Part shown: positions 45,183 to 54,166 of the stretch, one piece after another
How the letters are laid out: each line of letters opens with the position of its first letter
How positions within the stretch are numbered: the first letter of the stretch is position 1
Assembly: GCA_002786225.1 (NCBI GenBank)
Contig: PEQN01000001.1
Location: 1-64,000 of the forward strand
DNA length: 64,000 nt
Direction of reading: 5' to 3'
From: Leptospira sp.
GTDB lineage: Bacteria > Spirochaetota > Leptospiria > Leptospirales > Leptospiraceae
Program-made: the position numbers and the translations under genes
The notes under the pieces: model-generated
Told to the model about the DNA's origin: nothing
The model's input: only the letters and a program-made list of their open reading frames with translations
The model's database searches: none

Positions 45183-45614
45183 ATGAAAAAATATTTTAGT
45201 CTATTCATTTTGCTTATGATCCTAAAACCTGCACTACTATTGGCTTTAGATATAGAAATTTTGATTTCTAATCGGAAGAGCGAAACTAGCACAATCTATT
45301 GCGGTATCTATAATAATGCGAAAGGTTTTCCTACAGAATCTAATCTTAAGCTAAAAGGTACAACTGCATCTATGAATAAAGAAGGCAAACTATCTTGCAA
45401 ATTCACTGACCTGTCGAAAGGAATATATTCTATTTCTTTATTAGAAGATCTTAATGGGAATGGGGTTATGGATTCCACTTTAGTTGGATTTCCAAAAGAG
45501 CCTTGGGGAGTTTCGAACAATGCACCTATGCATACTTTTGGCCCACCCACTTTTGAGGAGGCATCTTTTCCCTTGAATGAAAATAAGATAATCAACATTA
45601 GGTTAAATAAATGA
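45183..45614 (+). CDS. DUF2141 exported protein
   Basis: The 143-residue protein has a signal peptide (cleavage near LLALDIEI) and the DUF2141 motif set: IYCGIYNNAKGFP, GIYSISLLEDLNGNGVMD and WGVSNNAPMHTFGPPTFEEA. Members are small, exported beta-sandwich proteins of unknown role that bind calcium-like ligands via DxNxNG loops (LEDLNGNGVMD is present). Its end overlaps the SDR gene start by 4 nt (ATGA), so both are one operon behind the HxlR-type operator. RBS AAAGGAG lies 5 nt before ATG. Confidence 0.83.
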   Translation: MKKYFSLFILLMILKPALLLALDIEILISNRKSETSTIYCGIYNNAKGFPTESNLKLKGTTASMNKEGKLSCKFTDLSKGIYSISLLEDLNGNGVMDSTLVGFPKEPWGVSNNAPMHTFGPPTFEEASFPLNENKIINIRLNK

Positions 45615-46399
45615 ATTTAAAAAAGAAAATAGCTAGTTATGGGAAATGGTCTCTTATAACAGGAGGAAGTGATGGAATTGGGAAAGATTTTTCCTTTGAA
45701 CTAGCCTCACTTGGACAATCTTTAATTATAGTAGGTAGAGATGAATCTAAACTGAAAGAAGTTAAGGCGCAAATCGAGAATCAATTTAAAGTTCAAGTTA
45801 CAATCTATGCTTTGGATCTATCGATTTCGAAGAACACTTCGTCTCTAATTGAAATCACAAAAGATTTGGACATAGGACTAGTTGTCCTTGCTGCTGGTTT
45901 TGGAAGTTTGGGAGATTTCTCAACTTTACACATAGAGAATGAGCTTCAAATGATAGATACAAATTGTCGAAGTATAGTTCAACTAACACACAGTTTTGCG
46001 AATAAGATGAAAATAAAGAAAAAAGGTGCAATTATTCTCTTCGGTTCTCTGGTTGGTTTCCAGGGTGTACCTTGGGCTTCAACATACTCAGCAACCAAAG
46101 CTTTTGTTCAAAGTTTTGCAGAGGGCATAAGAGCAGAATTAAAATCAGAAAATATTGATATACTAAGTGTTGCTCCTGGTCCAGTTTCATCAGGATTTGG
46201 AGAAAGAGCTAATATGAATATGGGTAAAGCGCAAGCAACCCAAGGTATTGGTAGAATATGCTTAAAAGCTCTAGGCAATCAAACTACAATTCGTCCAGGA
46301 TTTTTATCTAAGTTTCTTGGATATTCTCTAATCATTTTACCTAGAAGTATACGTTCCTTTATATTAAAACAAATCATGAGTGGCATGATAAAAAAGTAG
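45611..46399 (+). CDS. Short-chain dehydrogenase/reductase
   Basis: The 262-residue protein is a classical SDR. TGGSDGIGKDF is the dinucleotide loop, GSLVGFQGVPWASTYSATKAF carries the Ser-Tyr-Lys triad (YSATK), and VLAAGFGS supplies the conserved central element. The C-terminal region has a hydrophobic end (LSKFLGYSLIILPRSIR) suggesting membrane contact. It reduces or oxidises carbonyls with NAD(P)H; substrate unknown. Coupled to the DUF2141 gene by a 4-nt overlap, so regulated by the same operator. Confidence 0.87.
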   Translation: MNLKKKIASYGKWSLITGGSDGIGKDFSFELASLGQSLIIVGRDESKLKEVKAQIENQFKVQVTIYALDLSISKNTSSLIEITKDLDIGLVVLAAGFGSLGDFSTLHIENELQMIDTNCRSIVQLTHSFANKMKIKKKGAIILFGSLVGFQGVPWASTYSATKAFVQSFAEGIRAELKSENIDILSVAPGPVSSGFGERANMNMGKAQATQGIGRICLKALGNQTTIRPGFLSKFLGYSLIILPRSIRSFILKQIMSGMIKK

Positions 46400-46404
46400 A
46401 TCAA

Positions 46405-46437
<33 letters not shown>

Positions 46438-46472
46438 AACAAACAAGAAAGTAAACATAAATAAAATATTAA

Positions 46473-46949
46473 ATGAATAAAATTATAATGTCCGTGTTAC
46501 TAACAACATCTCTATTATTATCGAATTGTGTCATAGGAAGTCCTTTTACAAAATCACAGCAATCTAGAACCTTGGATCTTAAAGATGAGCAAGAAGTAAT
46601 TTTAGCTATAACAGAAGCCACAACTACTGGAACAATCTTCGAAAGATTCATCTTTTGGAGAAGAGTTTCTGATGTTAACAATGATTTAAATAACAATAAA
46701 GGCTACCTTGGTGGCAGTATTCGGCGACAAGTATTTGGATCCAAAGCTTGGACTATGACTGTTTGGTTAGATGAAGAAAGCTTGGAAAATTTTGTGGAAT
46801 CCAGAATACATGCTCGTGCTATGCGAGAAGGTGCAAATGCCTTAGAGAAATCCAACTTCCATAGGATGAGAGTTCAATGGAAAAATTTACCTCTAACTTG
46901 GCAAGAGGCAATCCAAGAGTTGGAGTCAAGTGAAGATTATGAAAAATAA
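46473..46949 (+). CDS. Predicted lipoprotein, possibly monooxygenase-like fold
   Basis: The 158-residue protein has a lipoprotein signal with Cys19 (LLLSNC). The mature part has a ferredoxin-like alpha/beta pattern with WTMTVWLDEESLENFVESRIHARAM, which resembles DUF3291/antibiotic-monooxygenase-like proteins. The fold call is by eye and uncertain. Its last bases overlap by 13 nt tail-to-tail with the convergent sigma factor gene. The upstream (AAAG)8 tract may vary its expression. Confidence 0.65.
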   Translation: MNKIIMSVLLTTSLLLSNCVIGSPFTKSQQSRTLDLKDEQEVILAITEATTTGTIFERFIFWRRVSDVNNDLNNNKGYLGGSIRRQVFGSKAWTMTVWLDEESLENFVESRIHARAMREGANALEKSNFHRMRVQWKNLPLTWQEAIQELESSEDYEK

Positions 46950-47866
46950 AATCCTAACTTCATTTTCAAAACCAAGAACCAATTTAGCTTTTGAATTACT
47001 TTCCATCTAAGTAAGGCTTCCATCTTGGAAAAGGCACGCAATTTGTCAGGGTTCAAAATATTATAAACGCCAACTATTCCATTATTCTCATAATCCAGAA
47101 TTTGAGCAGAAACCGGAATATCTTTTTTGTAACCTACAAGAGCTGGTGACGAATTTATTTGGCAGAGGTAAAATTCTGTATCCTTAGAACCTATCGAAAT
47201 TGTTCGCAAAAGAAATTGAATGACTCTTTCTTTGCCAAGAATAGGAATTCTTGCAGCATGAACTTTTCCTCCACCATCCGAAAGAACTACGATTTGCTCG
47301 CAAAGAAGTTTACTAAAATTGCGAGGATCCTTTTTATGAGAGGCAAGTAAGAACTCTAGAAATAATTTTTTATGAGTCTTGGTGTCGGGTTCAAATTTTT
47401 TCTTTCGAGACTGAATAGCTTCTTGGGCTCTGCTAAATATTCTCCTACAATTAACGGGCGTTCGATCAACTACTTTGGATATTTCTTCATACTCATAATC
47501 GAATGCTTCCCTGAGGATATAAACTGCACGTTCCATTGGATTGAGAGTCTCCAAAATTACTAAAAATGCAAATTCGACTCTATCATCCGTTTCATCTTCG
47601 ATTCGAGTTGGGATGGGCTCTGGCAAATAGGGACCAATGTACGTTTCTTTACGCCTGGATGATTTTTTTAAAAGATCTAAGGAGAGTCTAGCCACTATTG
47701 TTCCTACGTAAGCCTTAATCGATTTAATATCTTGGGAATCACTCTCTATCCACTTTAAATAAGCTTCTTGCAAGATATCTTCTGAGTCTTGGTAGGAACC
47801 TGTAATTTTATATGCTATTGAAAAGAGATATTGTTTGAGATTTAAAAATTCTTTAGCTTGGTCCAT
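46937..47866 (-). CDS. sigJ: ECF41-type (SigJ-like) sigma factor with C-terminal SnoaL-like domain
   Basis: The 309-residue protein has sigma-70 regions 2 and 4 (about 5-165: YLFSIAYKITGSYQDSEDILQEAY, ILREAFDYEYEEISKVVDRTPVNCRRIFSRA). A SnoaL-like C-terminal extension follows. The ECF41 signature points are present: YLPEP after region 2 (variant of WLPEP), SDGGGKVHAAR, and NPDKL near the end. In ECF41 the extension controls activity and no anti-sigma factor is needed. Its neighbour is the FAD oxidoreductase at 47912 on the same strand, upstream, as in other ECF41 loci. Confidence 0.88.
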   Translation of the reverse strand: MDQAKEFLNLKQYLFSIAYKITGSYQDSEDILQEAYLKWIESDSQDIKSIKAYVGTIVARLSLDLLKKSSRRKETYIGPYLPEPIPTRIEDETDDRVEFAFLVILETLNPMERAVYILREAFDYEYEEISKVVDRTPVNCRRIFSRAQEAIQSRKKKFEPDTKTHKKLFLEFLLASHKKDPRNFSKLLCEQIVVLSDGGGKVHAARIPILGKERVIQFLLRTISIGSKDTEFYLCQINSSPALVGYKKDIPVSAQILDYENNGIVGVYNILNPDKLRAFSKMEALLRWKVIQKLNWFLVLKMKLGFYFS

Positions 47867-47911
47867 TTTCTTACACTAACATTTATTATTTTATATTTTC
47901 TTGAAATAAAA

Positions 47912-49075
47912 TTAAGAAGCCAATTTTCCTGAGTTCAAAGAAAAATCTTGTTCTTTAAGGATTTTTTCTTTAGGCCAGAAGTAAGTTCGAAAAGGAAAAC
48001 TTCTTTCCAGTCTTATAGAAAAGACTGTGTATTTGCATACTAACTCTTTGATAAAGGCAGCTAATTTGCCTCCAATCATCTTTGGCTTTGCTTCATCATT
48101 GGAATTCGTCATTTGGATTAAACCCGACTTTCTGCCTAAGCTAATACACCTTCCTGCAAATCCAAATGAAAAATCTTGAACCTCATTATCATTTGCACAA
48201 CGATGAATCATCTCTGCAGCGTGAACTCCCATAGGCATTGCTGTAACACATCCCATACGAAGAATGGAATCTTGTACTAATGCTGAATCACCTGCAACAA
48301 ATATATTAGTATAATCTAATACTCTTAAGCTTGGCTCTACCAAAATTTGGTTCTTTTCATTTACCAGCAGATTGCTTCTTCGTCCTAGATCACTGCACTG
48401 GAATCCAAAAGTCTGAACAAAAAGATCTGCCTCAAGAAATGTCTTAGTCTGATTTAGATAGATTCCATTTTCATGAATTCTGTATTCCGTGCTTTCGATA
48501 AGTTCTATCTTCATTTTGCGAAATGTTTCTAAGAAATAATTTCTAGCCTTTAAAGAAAAATTCTTAGCAAAAGGCTTTTGATCCAAAAGACCAATCTTCC
48601 ATTCTGGATAGGATTCTTTTAATTCTGTAGCGAGTTCGATACCAGTCAAGCCTGCTCCAAGGATCCAAAGACTTCCAGACTTCTTAGCTTGGACGGCTTG
48701 TTTTAGTTCATCAGCCTTCCATAGTGTATTTACAGAATAACTACTCTCGACTTTAGCATGATCAGTACTGCCCAAAGCATAAATCAAATAATCATAAGTG
48801 ATTTTTTTATTCTGATTAGCAATCGAAATAGTTTGGTTTTTGGCATCCAAGCACTCTACTTTGGCTTGAGTAAAGCTCACTCGTTTAGAAATTAAATCAC
48901 GAATCTTATAAATCTTAACTTCTCTTCCTGCAGAATATTCATGATTTCGAATCCTTTCGATAAAGTTTTCAGATTCATTGATCAAGTGAATCTGGTAATC
49001 TCTACTAAGTTTTGCAAGCCTGTTGGCTGCCATTAGCCCTGCATATCCGGCACCTAGGATAACAATTTTTTTCAT
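47912..49075 (-). CDS. FAD-dependent NAD(P)H oxidoreductase (NDH-2-like)
   Basis: The 387-residue protein has two Rossmann motifs (ILGAGYAGLMAANRL at the N-terminus and ILGAGLTGIELATEL around 150) and the FAD-binding FVAGDSALVQ, as in NDH-2-type oxidoreductases. It starts at the ATG at 49075, with AGAGG 9 nt upstream; a TTG 18 nt earlier is a weaker option. It is upstream of and co-directional with the ECF41 sigma gene (45-nt gap). In front of it sits an ECF41-like promoter, so it is the likely main target of the sigma factor. Confidence 0.85.
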   Translation of the reverse strand: MKKIVILGAGYAGLMAANRLAKLSRDYQIHLINESENFIERIRNHEYSAGREVKIYKIRDLISKRVSFTQAKVECLDAKNQTISIANQNKKITYDYLIYALGSTDHAKVESSYSVNTLWKADELKQAVQAKKSGSLWILGAGLTGIELATELKESYPEWKIGLLDQKPFAKNFSLKARNYFLETFRKMKIELIESTEYRIHENGIYLNQTKTFLEADLFVQTFGFQCSDLGRRSNLLVNEKNQILVEPSLRVLDYTNIFVAGDSALVQDSILRMGCVTAMPMGVHAAEMIHRCANDNEVQDFSFGFAGRCISLGRKSGLIQMTNSNDEAKPKMIGGKLAAFIKELVCKYTVFSIRLERSFPFRTYFWPKEKILKEQDFSLNSGKLAS

Positions 49076-49097
49076 TTTCTTTGTCCTCTGCAATCAA

Positions 49098-49125
49098 GAC
49101 GAATGAGGCAATGGGATTTGTGACA
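49098..49125 (-). promoter_or_regulatory. ECF41-type promoter (TGTCACA-N17-CGTC)
   Basis: On the minus strand TGTCACA (49119-49125) and CGTC (49098-49101) are separated by 17 bp, and CGTC continues as CGTCTT. The ECF41/SigJ promoter known to me has GTCACA-like -35 and CGTC -10 elements with a spacer of about 16 bp. The site is 22 bp upstream of the FAD oxidoreductase ATG. It suggests autoregulation of the oxidoreductase-sigma operon. Confidence 0.6.
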
Positions 49126-49206
49126 GATTCTGAAAAAATTGCTGCAACAAAAAAGAATTTTTTTAGTTCTTTTTTTATAATAGAAAGCTTTAGAATTCCA
49201 TACTCT

Positions 49207-52200
49207 TTATCCCTTAGAATTCAATTCCTTCCATCTACTCTCTCCTAAAAACCAGTAGTACAAAACAGGAACGGCAAATCGACTGAGAAGTGTAGCAGCT
49301 ACTTCACCAAACATAAGAGAAATAGCAAGACCATTGAATATCGGATCAAAGAGCATAATGAAGGCTCCTGCAACTACTGCTGCAGCAGTAAGTAGCATTG
49401 GACGAAATCGAATGAGTCCTGCGTTAACAACAGCTGTTTTGATAGGAATATCTTTCTTAATCTCTTGTTCAATGAAATCTACGAGTATGATAGAGTTTCT
49501 AACTATGATGCCTGCACCAGCTATAAAACCAATCATAGACGTCGCTGTGAAGTAGGAACCTAGAATAGCATGACCTGGTAAAATTCCAATCAAGGAAATT
49601 GGAATTGGGATCATGATGATTAAGGGAACTGTATAAGATCGAAACCATCCGAGAACTAAAATGTAAATTAATACCATCACCACTGCAAAGGCTCCGCCTA
49701 AATCTCGGAACACTTCGTAAGTTATAAACCACTCTCCATCCCATTTTACAATTGGCTTAGTCGTATTCCATGGAACATCTGCTGTTTGAGTTTCATATCT
49801 TATATTAGGTGCTAATTTTAACATCCCATAGACAGGAGCTTCTTCGGCTCCTGTAAACTCGCTAAAGATGTATTCCACTGGTTTTAGATTTTTTCTATAA
49901 AGTGTATCATTGGATTCACGTTTAGGTTTCTCAATTACACCATCGATATTTACAAATCCTGATTCAAAGGAGGGTATTTTCTGTCCTAAGAAAGGGGAAG
50001 AACTAGATCTTCGATTAGGATCAAACGCTAAATCCACAAATATTTCCTCTGGATGCGAAGCTTCTTTTAAAGTAAAAAGAGAATTCTCACTAAATAAATA
50101 TTTTCCCGTATAACTAACTATATCTGCTCTTGCTCCTACTTGACCACCTTTGGAATGATCAAAGGAATAAACCAAACGATCCCGACCCTTACGAAGAGAA
50201 CTATCTAAATCTACAACTGATGGTTCCTTCTTAAAGACTTCGAGGATTTCTTCAGTGACCTTACGTCTTGTCTCACGATCTGGACCATAGACTTCCGCAA
50301 CCATGGTTGCAAGTACTGGTGGTCCTGGTGGAATTTCTAAGATTTTAGAAATTGCTTGGTGCTTCTTGGAAAATTCTCCTATGGCTGGCCTAAGTGATTC
50401 AATAATTTCATGACTTGATTCAGATCGTTCGGATTTATCTAGAATGACAATCTGCATATCTACCATATACTCTCTATTTCTTAGAAAGGTATGCTTCACC
50501 ATTCCTGAAAAAGAATAAGGTGCTGCTTCACCAGAGTGGATTTGAATTTTGTCTATGTTCTTATTCTCAAGAATTGTAAGACTCAAGTTTTTAGCCAATC
50601 GTATGGATGTTTCCCTGTTTGTCTCTGTTGGAAAATCCAATAGAACCTGGAATTCATTTTTGTTATCAAAAGGAAGCATTTTCACCTTAACAATCTTAGT
50701 CGCAACTAAAGCAAAGGATGCTAATAGTAGAAATCCTATCAATAGAAAGAATTGAAAGGCTTGGATCTTGGTTGATAGAAGTCTATCGATAACTTTGATA
50801 TAAATTTGGTCTAAGAATGAATGCCTTTCTAGTTCCTTATTTACTTCTTCTCTTTCTATGTCGTTTTCTATGGTACTCTCAGATTTTGATTCAGAGTTTT
50901 TTTCATTTCCATGTCCTTCTTTATGCAAGAGTCTTGCAGCTGCCCAAGGTGTAACTGTAAAGGCTACGAACAAGGAAAGAATCATTGCAAGAGAAGCTCC
51001 CACTGGAATGGGTTTCATATAAGGACCCATAAGTCCTCTGACAAAAGCCATAGGTAGAATGGCTGCAATCACAGTGAAGGTTGCAAGTATGGTTGGATTT
51101 CCTACTTCAGTAACAGCTGCTATTGTGGAGGCTAGTAAGGAACGCTTTGGATAGGTCTTCAAATGGCGTTCAATATTTTCCACTACGACAATAGCATCAT
51201 CTACCAGTATACCTATGGAAAAAATCAAAGCAAATAAAGTTACTCTGTTCAAAGTGTAACCCATGAAATAATAAATAGCAAGAGTGAGAGCAAGTGTAAC
51301 AGGAATAGCAATAGAAACAACAGCCGATGCTCTCCATCCCATCCAAAGTGCAATCAAGGCTGCAACAGAAAGTGTGGCGATCATTAAGTGTTCTATCAAC
51401 TCCATGGATTTATCTCCAGCAGTGGAACCATAATCGCGGACTACGGAGAGTTTGATATCCTCAGGTAATGAGGAAGAAAATAATTTGGCTCTTTCAATGA
51501 GGTCAGCTGCTAGTGGTACGACATTGGTTCCTTTTCTTTTCCCAAAGACTACGGAAACTGCAGCTCTTTCTTTTCCTCCTAAAGCCTTATCAAAGAGAAC
51601 TGAAATTTTATTTCTTTCTTCTGGACCGTCAATTACATCGGCAAGATCCCGCAATCGTACAATTCGTCCGCCTCTTTGTGCTAGTGGTATATTTCGGACA
51701 TCTTCTGCAGAAGAAACTCTTCCCTCTACTTCAACATCCATGAGATTTGTAGAATTCCAATTTTTGCCAGCAGGAATACCCACATCATTTGATTTCAAGG
51801 CTTGGGCTATCTCAACCATTCCCACACCTAAATTAGAGGAACTTTCGCCATTGACTATCACTCGTATGGCACGCTTACGTCCGCCCAGTAATTCAATTTT
51901 ACTTAGATCAGGAGTTGAAGAAAGTTCTCTTGCTAAGGGGGCAATCAGAGTGCGAAGGGAATAATCATCTCTTTGGTCGGAGCTAAAGCTTAAAGTTAGA
52001 AAAGGTACATCATCAATGGTATGAGAGGAAATTTTTGGTGGAAGCACATTTCCAGGCAGACTACCATAAATTTCCATTATCTTATGGTGAACTTTCACGA
52101 GAGAAGGCTCAACCTCCAAACCAACTAGAAAGCGAACAGTAATCAAACTGTAGTGAGGCGAACTAGAGGAATAGACATACTCAACACCATCTAAACCCCA

Positions 52201-52449
52201 GACCGCTCTTTCTATTGGCTCAGTAACTTTTCTTTCTACTTCGTCCGCTTCAAAACCGGGAGCCTGAACAAAAATATCTATCATAGGAACAGATATCTGT
52301 GGTTCTTCTTCCTTAGGAGTTAGATAAACAGAAATGAGTCCAAGTAGCAAGCTGCCCACTATGATGACAGGCGTTAGTTTAGAGTGAATGAACTGTTCGG
52401 CTAGGCTTCCTGCGAATCCTTTTTTTTTGTCATTTTTGATTTCTTTCAT
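49207..52449 (-). CDS. RND efflux transporter permease subunit
   Basis: From the ATG at 52449 the protein is 1080 residues, with AcrB/RND topology. One TM leads a long periplasmic domain, then TM2-6 with GILVDDAIVVVENIERHL (proton-relay Asp pair) and FTVTPWAAA, then a second half with a matching GAGIIVRNSIILVDFIEQEI. It belongs to the drug/heavy-metal RND superfamily. RBS AGGAAAATAAG precedes the ATG, 1 nt after the TolC stop, so translation is coupled. The usual periplasmic adaptor gene is absent here. Substrate may be metals, since the operon has a CsoR-like operator. Confidence 0.9.
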   Translation of the reverse strand: MKEIKNDKKKGFAGSLAEQFIHSKLTPVIIVGSLLLGLISVYLTPKEEEPQISVPMIDIFVQAPGFEADEVERKVTEPIERAVWGLDGVEYVYSSSSPHYSLITVRFLVGLEVEPSLVKVHHKIMEIYGSLPGNVLPPKISSHTIDDVPFLTLSFSSDQRDDYSLRTLIAPLARELSSTPDLSKIELLGGRKRAIRVIVNGESSSNLGVGMVEIAQALKSNDVGIPAGKNWNSTNLMDVEVEGRVSSAEDVRNIPLAQRGGRIVRLRDLADVIDGPEERNKISVLFDKALGGKERAAVSVVFGKRKGTNVVPLAADLIERAKLFSSSLPEDIKLSVVRDYGSTAGDKSMELIEHLMIATLSVAALIALWMGWRASAVVSIAIPVTLALTLAIYYFMGYTLNRVTLFALIFSIGILVDDAIVVVENIERHLKTYPKRSLLASTIAAVTEVGNPTILATFTVIAAILPMAFVRGLMGPYMKPIPVGASLAMILSLFVAFTVTPWAAARLLHKEGHGNEKNSESKSESTIENDIEREEVNKELERHSFLDQIYIKVIDRLLSTKIQAFQFFLLIGFLLLASFALVATKIVKVKMLPFDNKNEFQVLLDFPTETNRETSIRLAKNLSLTILENKNIDKIQIHSGEAAPYSFSGMVKHTFLRNREYMVDMQIVILDKSERSESSHEIIESLRPAIGEFSKKHQAISKILEIPPGPPVLATMVAEVYGPDRETRRKVTEEILEVFKKEPSVVDLDSSLRKGRDRLVYSFDHSKGGQVGARADIVSYTGKYLFSENSLFTLKEASHPEEIFVDLAFDPNRRSSSSPFLGQKIPSFESGFVNIDGVIEKPKRESNDTLYRKNLKPVEYIFSEFTGAEEAPVYGMLKLAPNIRYETQTADVPWNTTKPIVKWDGEWFITYEVFRDLGGAFAVVMVLIYILVLGWFRSYTVPLIIMIPIPISLIGILPGHAILGSYFTATSMIGFIAGAGIIVRNSIILVDFIEQEIKKDIPIKTAVVNAGLIRFRPMLLTAAAVVAGAFIMLFDPIFNGLAISLMFGEVAATLLSRFAVPVLYYWFLGESRWKELNSKG

Positions 52450-52450
52450 C

Positions 52451-53986
52451 TTATTTTCCTTCATTTACAGAACTTGAATTGCTGAACAAAGTGTACAACT
52501 CTGAACGTATTAAAATATATTCTCGATTTGTGTTTGCATTTTGAACAATAAGATCTGTAGATCTTGAGAAAATTTCAGCAAGTTGCATGGCATTTATAGA
52601 TCCGTTGGCAAACATTCTCTTTGCATTAGAAATCTGTTCTTCCATAAGATTACTTGTATTCGATAGAAGTATCAATTGCTTTTGGAAAGTTTTTTCCATA
52701 GTTAATAATTCCTTACGCTTAGCTGACTCTTTTCGAATGGTATCTTGGACTCTATCTCTTTGAGCCTGTGCCTTGAGTTTTGCTTCTTCATAGGCACCAA
52801 TGTCATCTGCATTGTATAAATTCATCTGCACATAGAATCCAAGATTATAAGCGGTAGCTGTATTTCTTGAACCATTGTAAAGATTGGATTCGCCAAAGGC
52901 TCCAACCTTGGGAAGAAATTTTGCTTTTTCAGCCCGAGCGGCAAGACTTGCACTTTCTGCATACTCCTTCATTGCTAAAGTCTGGAAAGAAAGTGTAGAA
53001 GCTTCCACAGGTTTTTTGGAATTATCACTTGGCTTAGGAAGATGAGAATCAAGAAAAATATTGATTGGTTCTAAGTCAATAGACCATGTATTTCCAAACT
53101 CATCTGTCATTGTTGTCAAATAACTTCGAATAGATGATTCTTGTGTATCAACTTCTAATCTCATTCCTTCCAATCGATTCTTTAATGACTTCAATCCAAG
53201 TAAGCCTGAATATCCAACTGGATTTCCTTTGCCACCAACTTGGTAATTTCTAAGTACGGACTGTAACTGCTTTTCCACTTCTGAAATTTGCTTCTTATAT
53301 TCATCTAAATAAATCAATTGTGCATAAAGACTAGCTGTTGAAGAATACTCGGATAAGATTACAGATTGCTTTTCCAAATTTTTCCCTTTGGAGATATGGT
53401 CATAGCTTTCTGCGATATTGTTCTTGGCGCCACCTTCATAAATTGCAAGATCAACTCCAAGAGTTCCTTTTTGGTAGGTATTGGCTCCTGGATAGTTCAA
53501 AGTGTCCGGTGCAAGAATATTTGCTGTCTGTGAATTAAAACTAGTATAAGGTTGATTGTTTGTATCCAAAAAATTACTCACTTGGGATCTTGCAGACTTT
53601 GTACTAAAGTCAGCCTGTCTTGCATCTCTTTGCCCCAATTTAGAAAAGAAATTTAAGGCAGGATCATTGGTTGTGTAGGATCTCCCCTCTAAATAAATTT
53701 TAGGATGCCAGTGCTTTGAAGTTCGCTCTTTACCAGCTTTAGCTGAATTGGATTCATTTTCAAAAGCTGAAATCAGAAAGGAGTGTTTTTGTATACTGAG
53801 GGAGAGATCTTTGAATTTTACGATAGATGTATCTTTTACGTGAAGGGATTCGGTTTTTGCACCCGAACCTTTCTGATCACTCTCTTCTGATTGGTTTGAT
53901 TCTTGTGCAGAAAGATTTCCAATCAGAAGAAGAGATAGTAAAAGAAAAAATGCAATTTCCCTTCTCAGATATTTTGGTATTTTCAT
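52451..53986 (-). CDS. TolC-family outer-membrane efflux protein
   Basis: The 511-residue protein has a signal peptide (cleavage near NLSAQES) and a TolC-like helical/strand repeat architecture. It has long amphipathic helices with heptads (YAQLIYLDEYKKQISEVEKQL; KLKAQAQRDRVQDTIRKESAK) and a barrel-strand region GVDLAIYEGGAKN. It forms the outer-membrane exit duct. The N-terminus has an extra Ser/Glu-rich linker. It is the first gene of the efflux pair. The promoter region upstream contains the palindromic operator at 54025-54042. Confidence 0.83.
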   Translation of the reverse strand: MKIPKYLRREIAFFLLLSLLLIGNLSAQESNQSEESDQKGSGAKTESLHVKDTSIVKFKDLSLSIQKHSFLISAFENESNSAKAGKERTSKHWHPKIYLEGRSYTTNDPALNFFSKLGQRDARQADFSTKSARSQVSNFLDTNNQPYTSFNSQTANILAPDTLNYPGANTYQKGTLGVDLAIYEGGAKNNIAESYDHISKGKNLEKQSVILSEYSSTASLYAQLIYLDEYKKQISEVEKQLQSVLRNYQVGGKGNPVGYSGLLGLKSLKNRLEGMRLEVDTQESSIRSYLTTMTDEFGNTWSIDLEPINIFLDSHLPKPSDNSKKPVEASTLSFQTLAMKEYAESASLAARAEKAKFLPKVGAFGESNLYNGSRNTATAYNLGFYVQMNLYNADDIGAYEEAKLKAQAQRDRVQDTIRKESAKRKELLTMEKTFQKQLILLSNTSNLMEEQISNAKRMFANGSINAMQLAEIFSRSTDLIVQNANTNREYILIRSELYTLFSNSSSVNEGK

Positions 53987-54024
53987 CAGCTTGACTCCAA
54001 ATCCTATTTTATTTTATGCTATTA

Positions 54025-54042
54025 TATACCATAGGGGGTATA
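54025..54042. promoter_or_regulatory. CsoR/DUF156-like operator in front of the efflux genes
   Basis: TATACC-ATAGGG-GGTATA forms a 6-bp perfect inverted repeat with a G/C-run core; the minus strand reads ATAGTATACCCCCTATGG. This strongly resembles DUF156 (CsoR/RcnR/FrmR/CstR) operators. A TATAAT (54021-54026 on the minus strand) overlaps its edge, consistent with repression. No DUF156 gene is in the window. Confidence 0.6.
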
Positions 54043-54166
54043 CTATCTACATTGTCAATACAAAAAATTCATTTGATTCTCATAGTCCAAAAGTTCATCC
54101 TTGTATTTTTGGCTGAGAAGGCTGGCACTAAGATTTGCAATCAGTAAATAGAGCAAGGAGATTAAA

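Noticed and set aside
51452..51964. Long plus-strand open frame (170 codons) inside the RND gene
   Set aside because: It is antisense to a well-supported RND permease; Ser/Thr/Arg-rich composition is what an antisense shadow gives.
54021..54058. TTGACA and TATAAT as a simple -35/-10 pair for tolC
   Set aside because: They are 26 bp apart on the minus strand, too far for a normal promoter; only the TATAAT and the palindrome are used.
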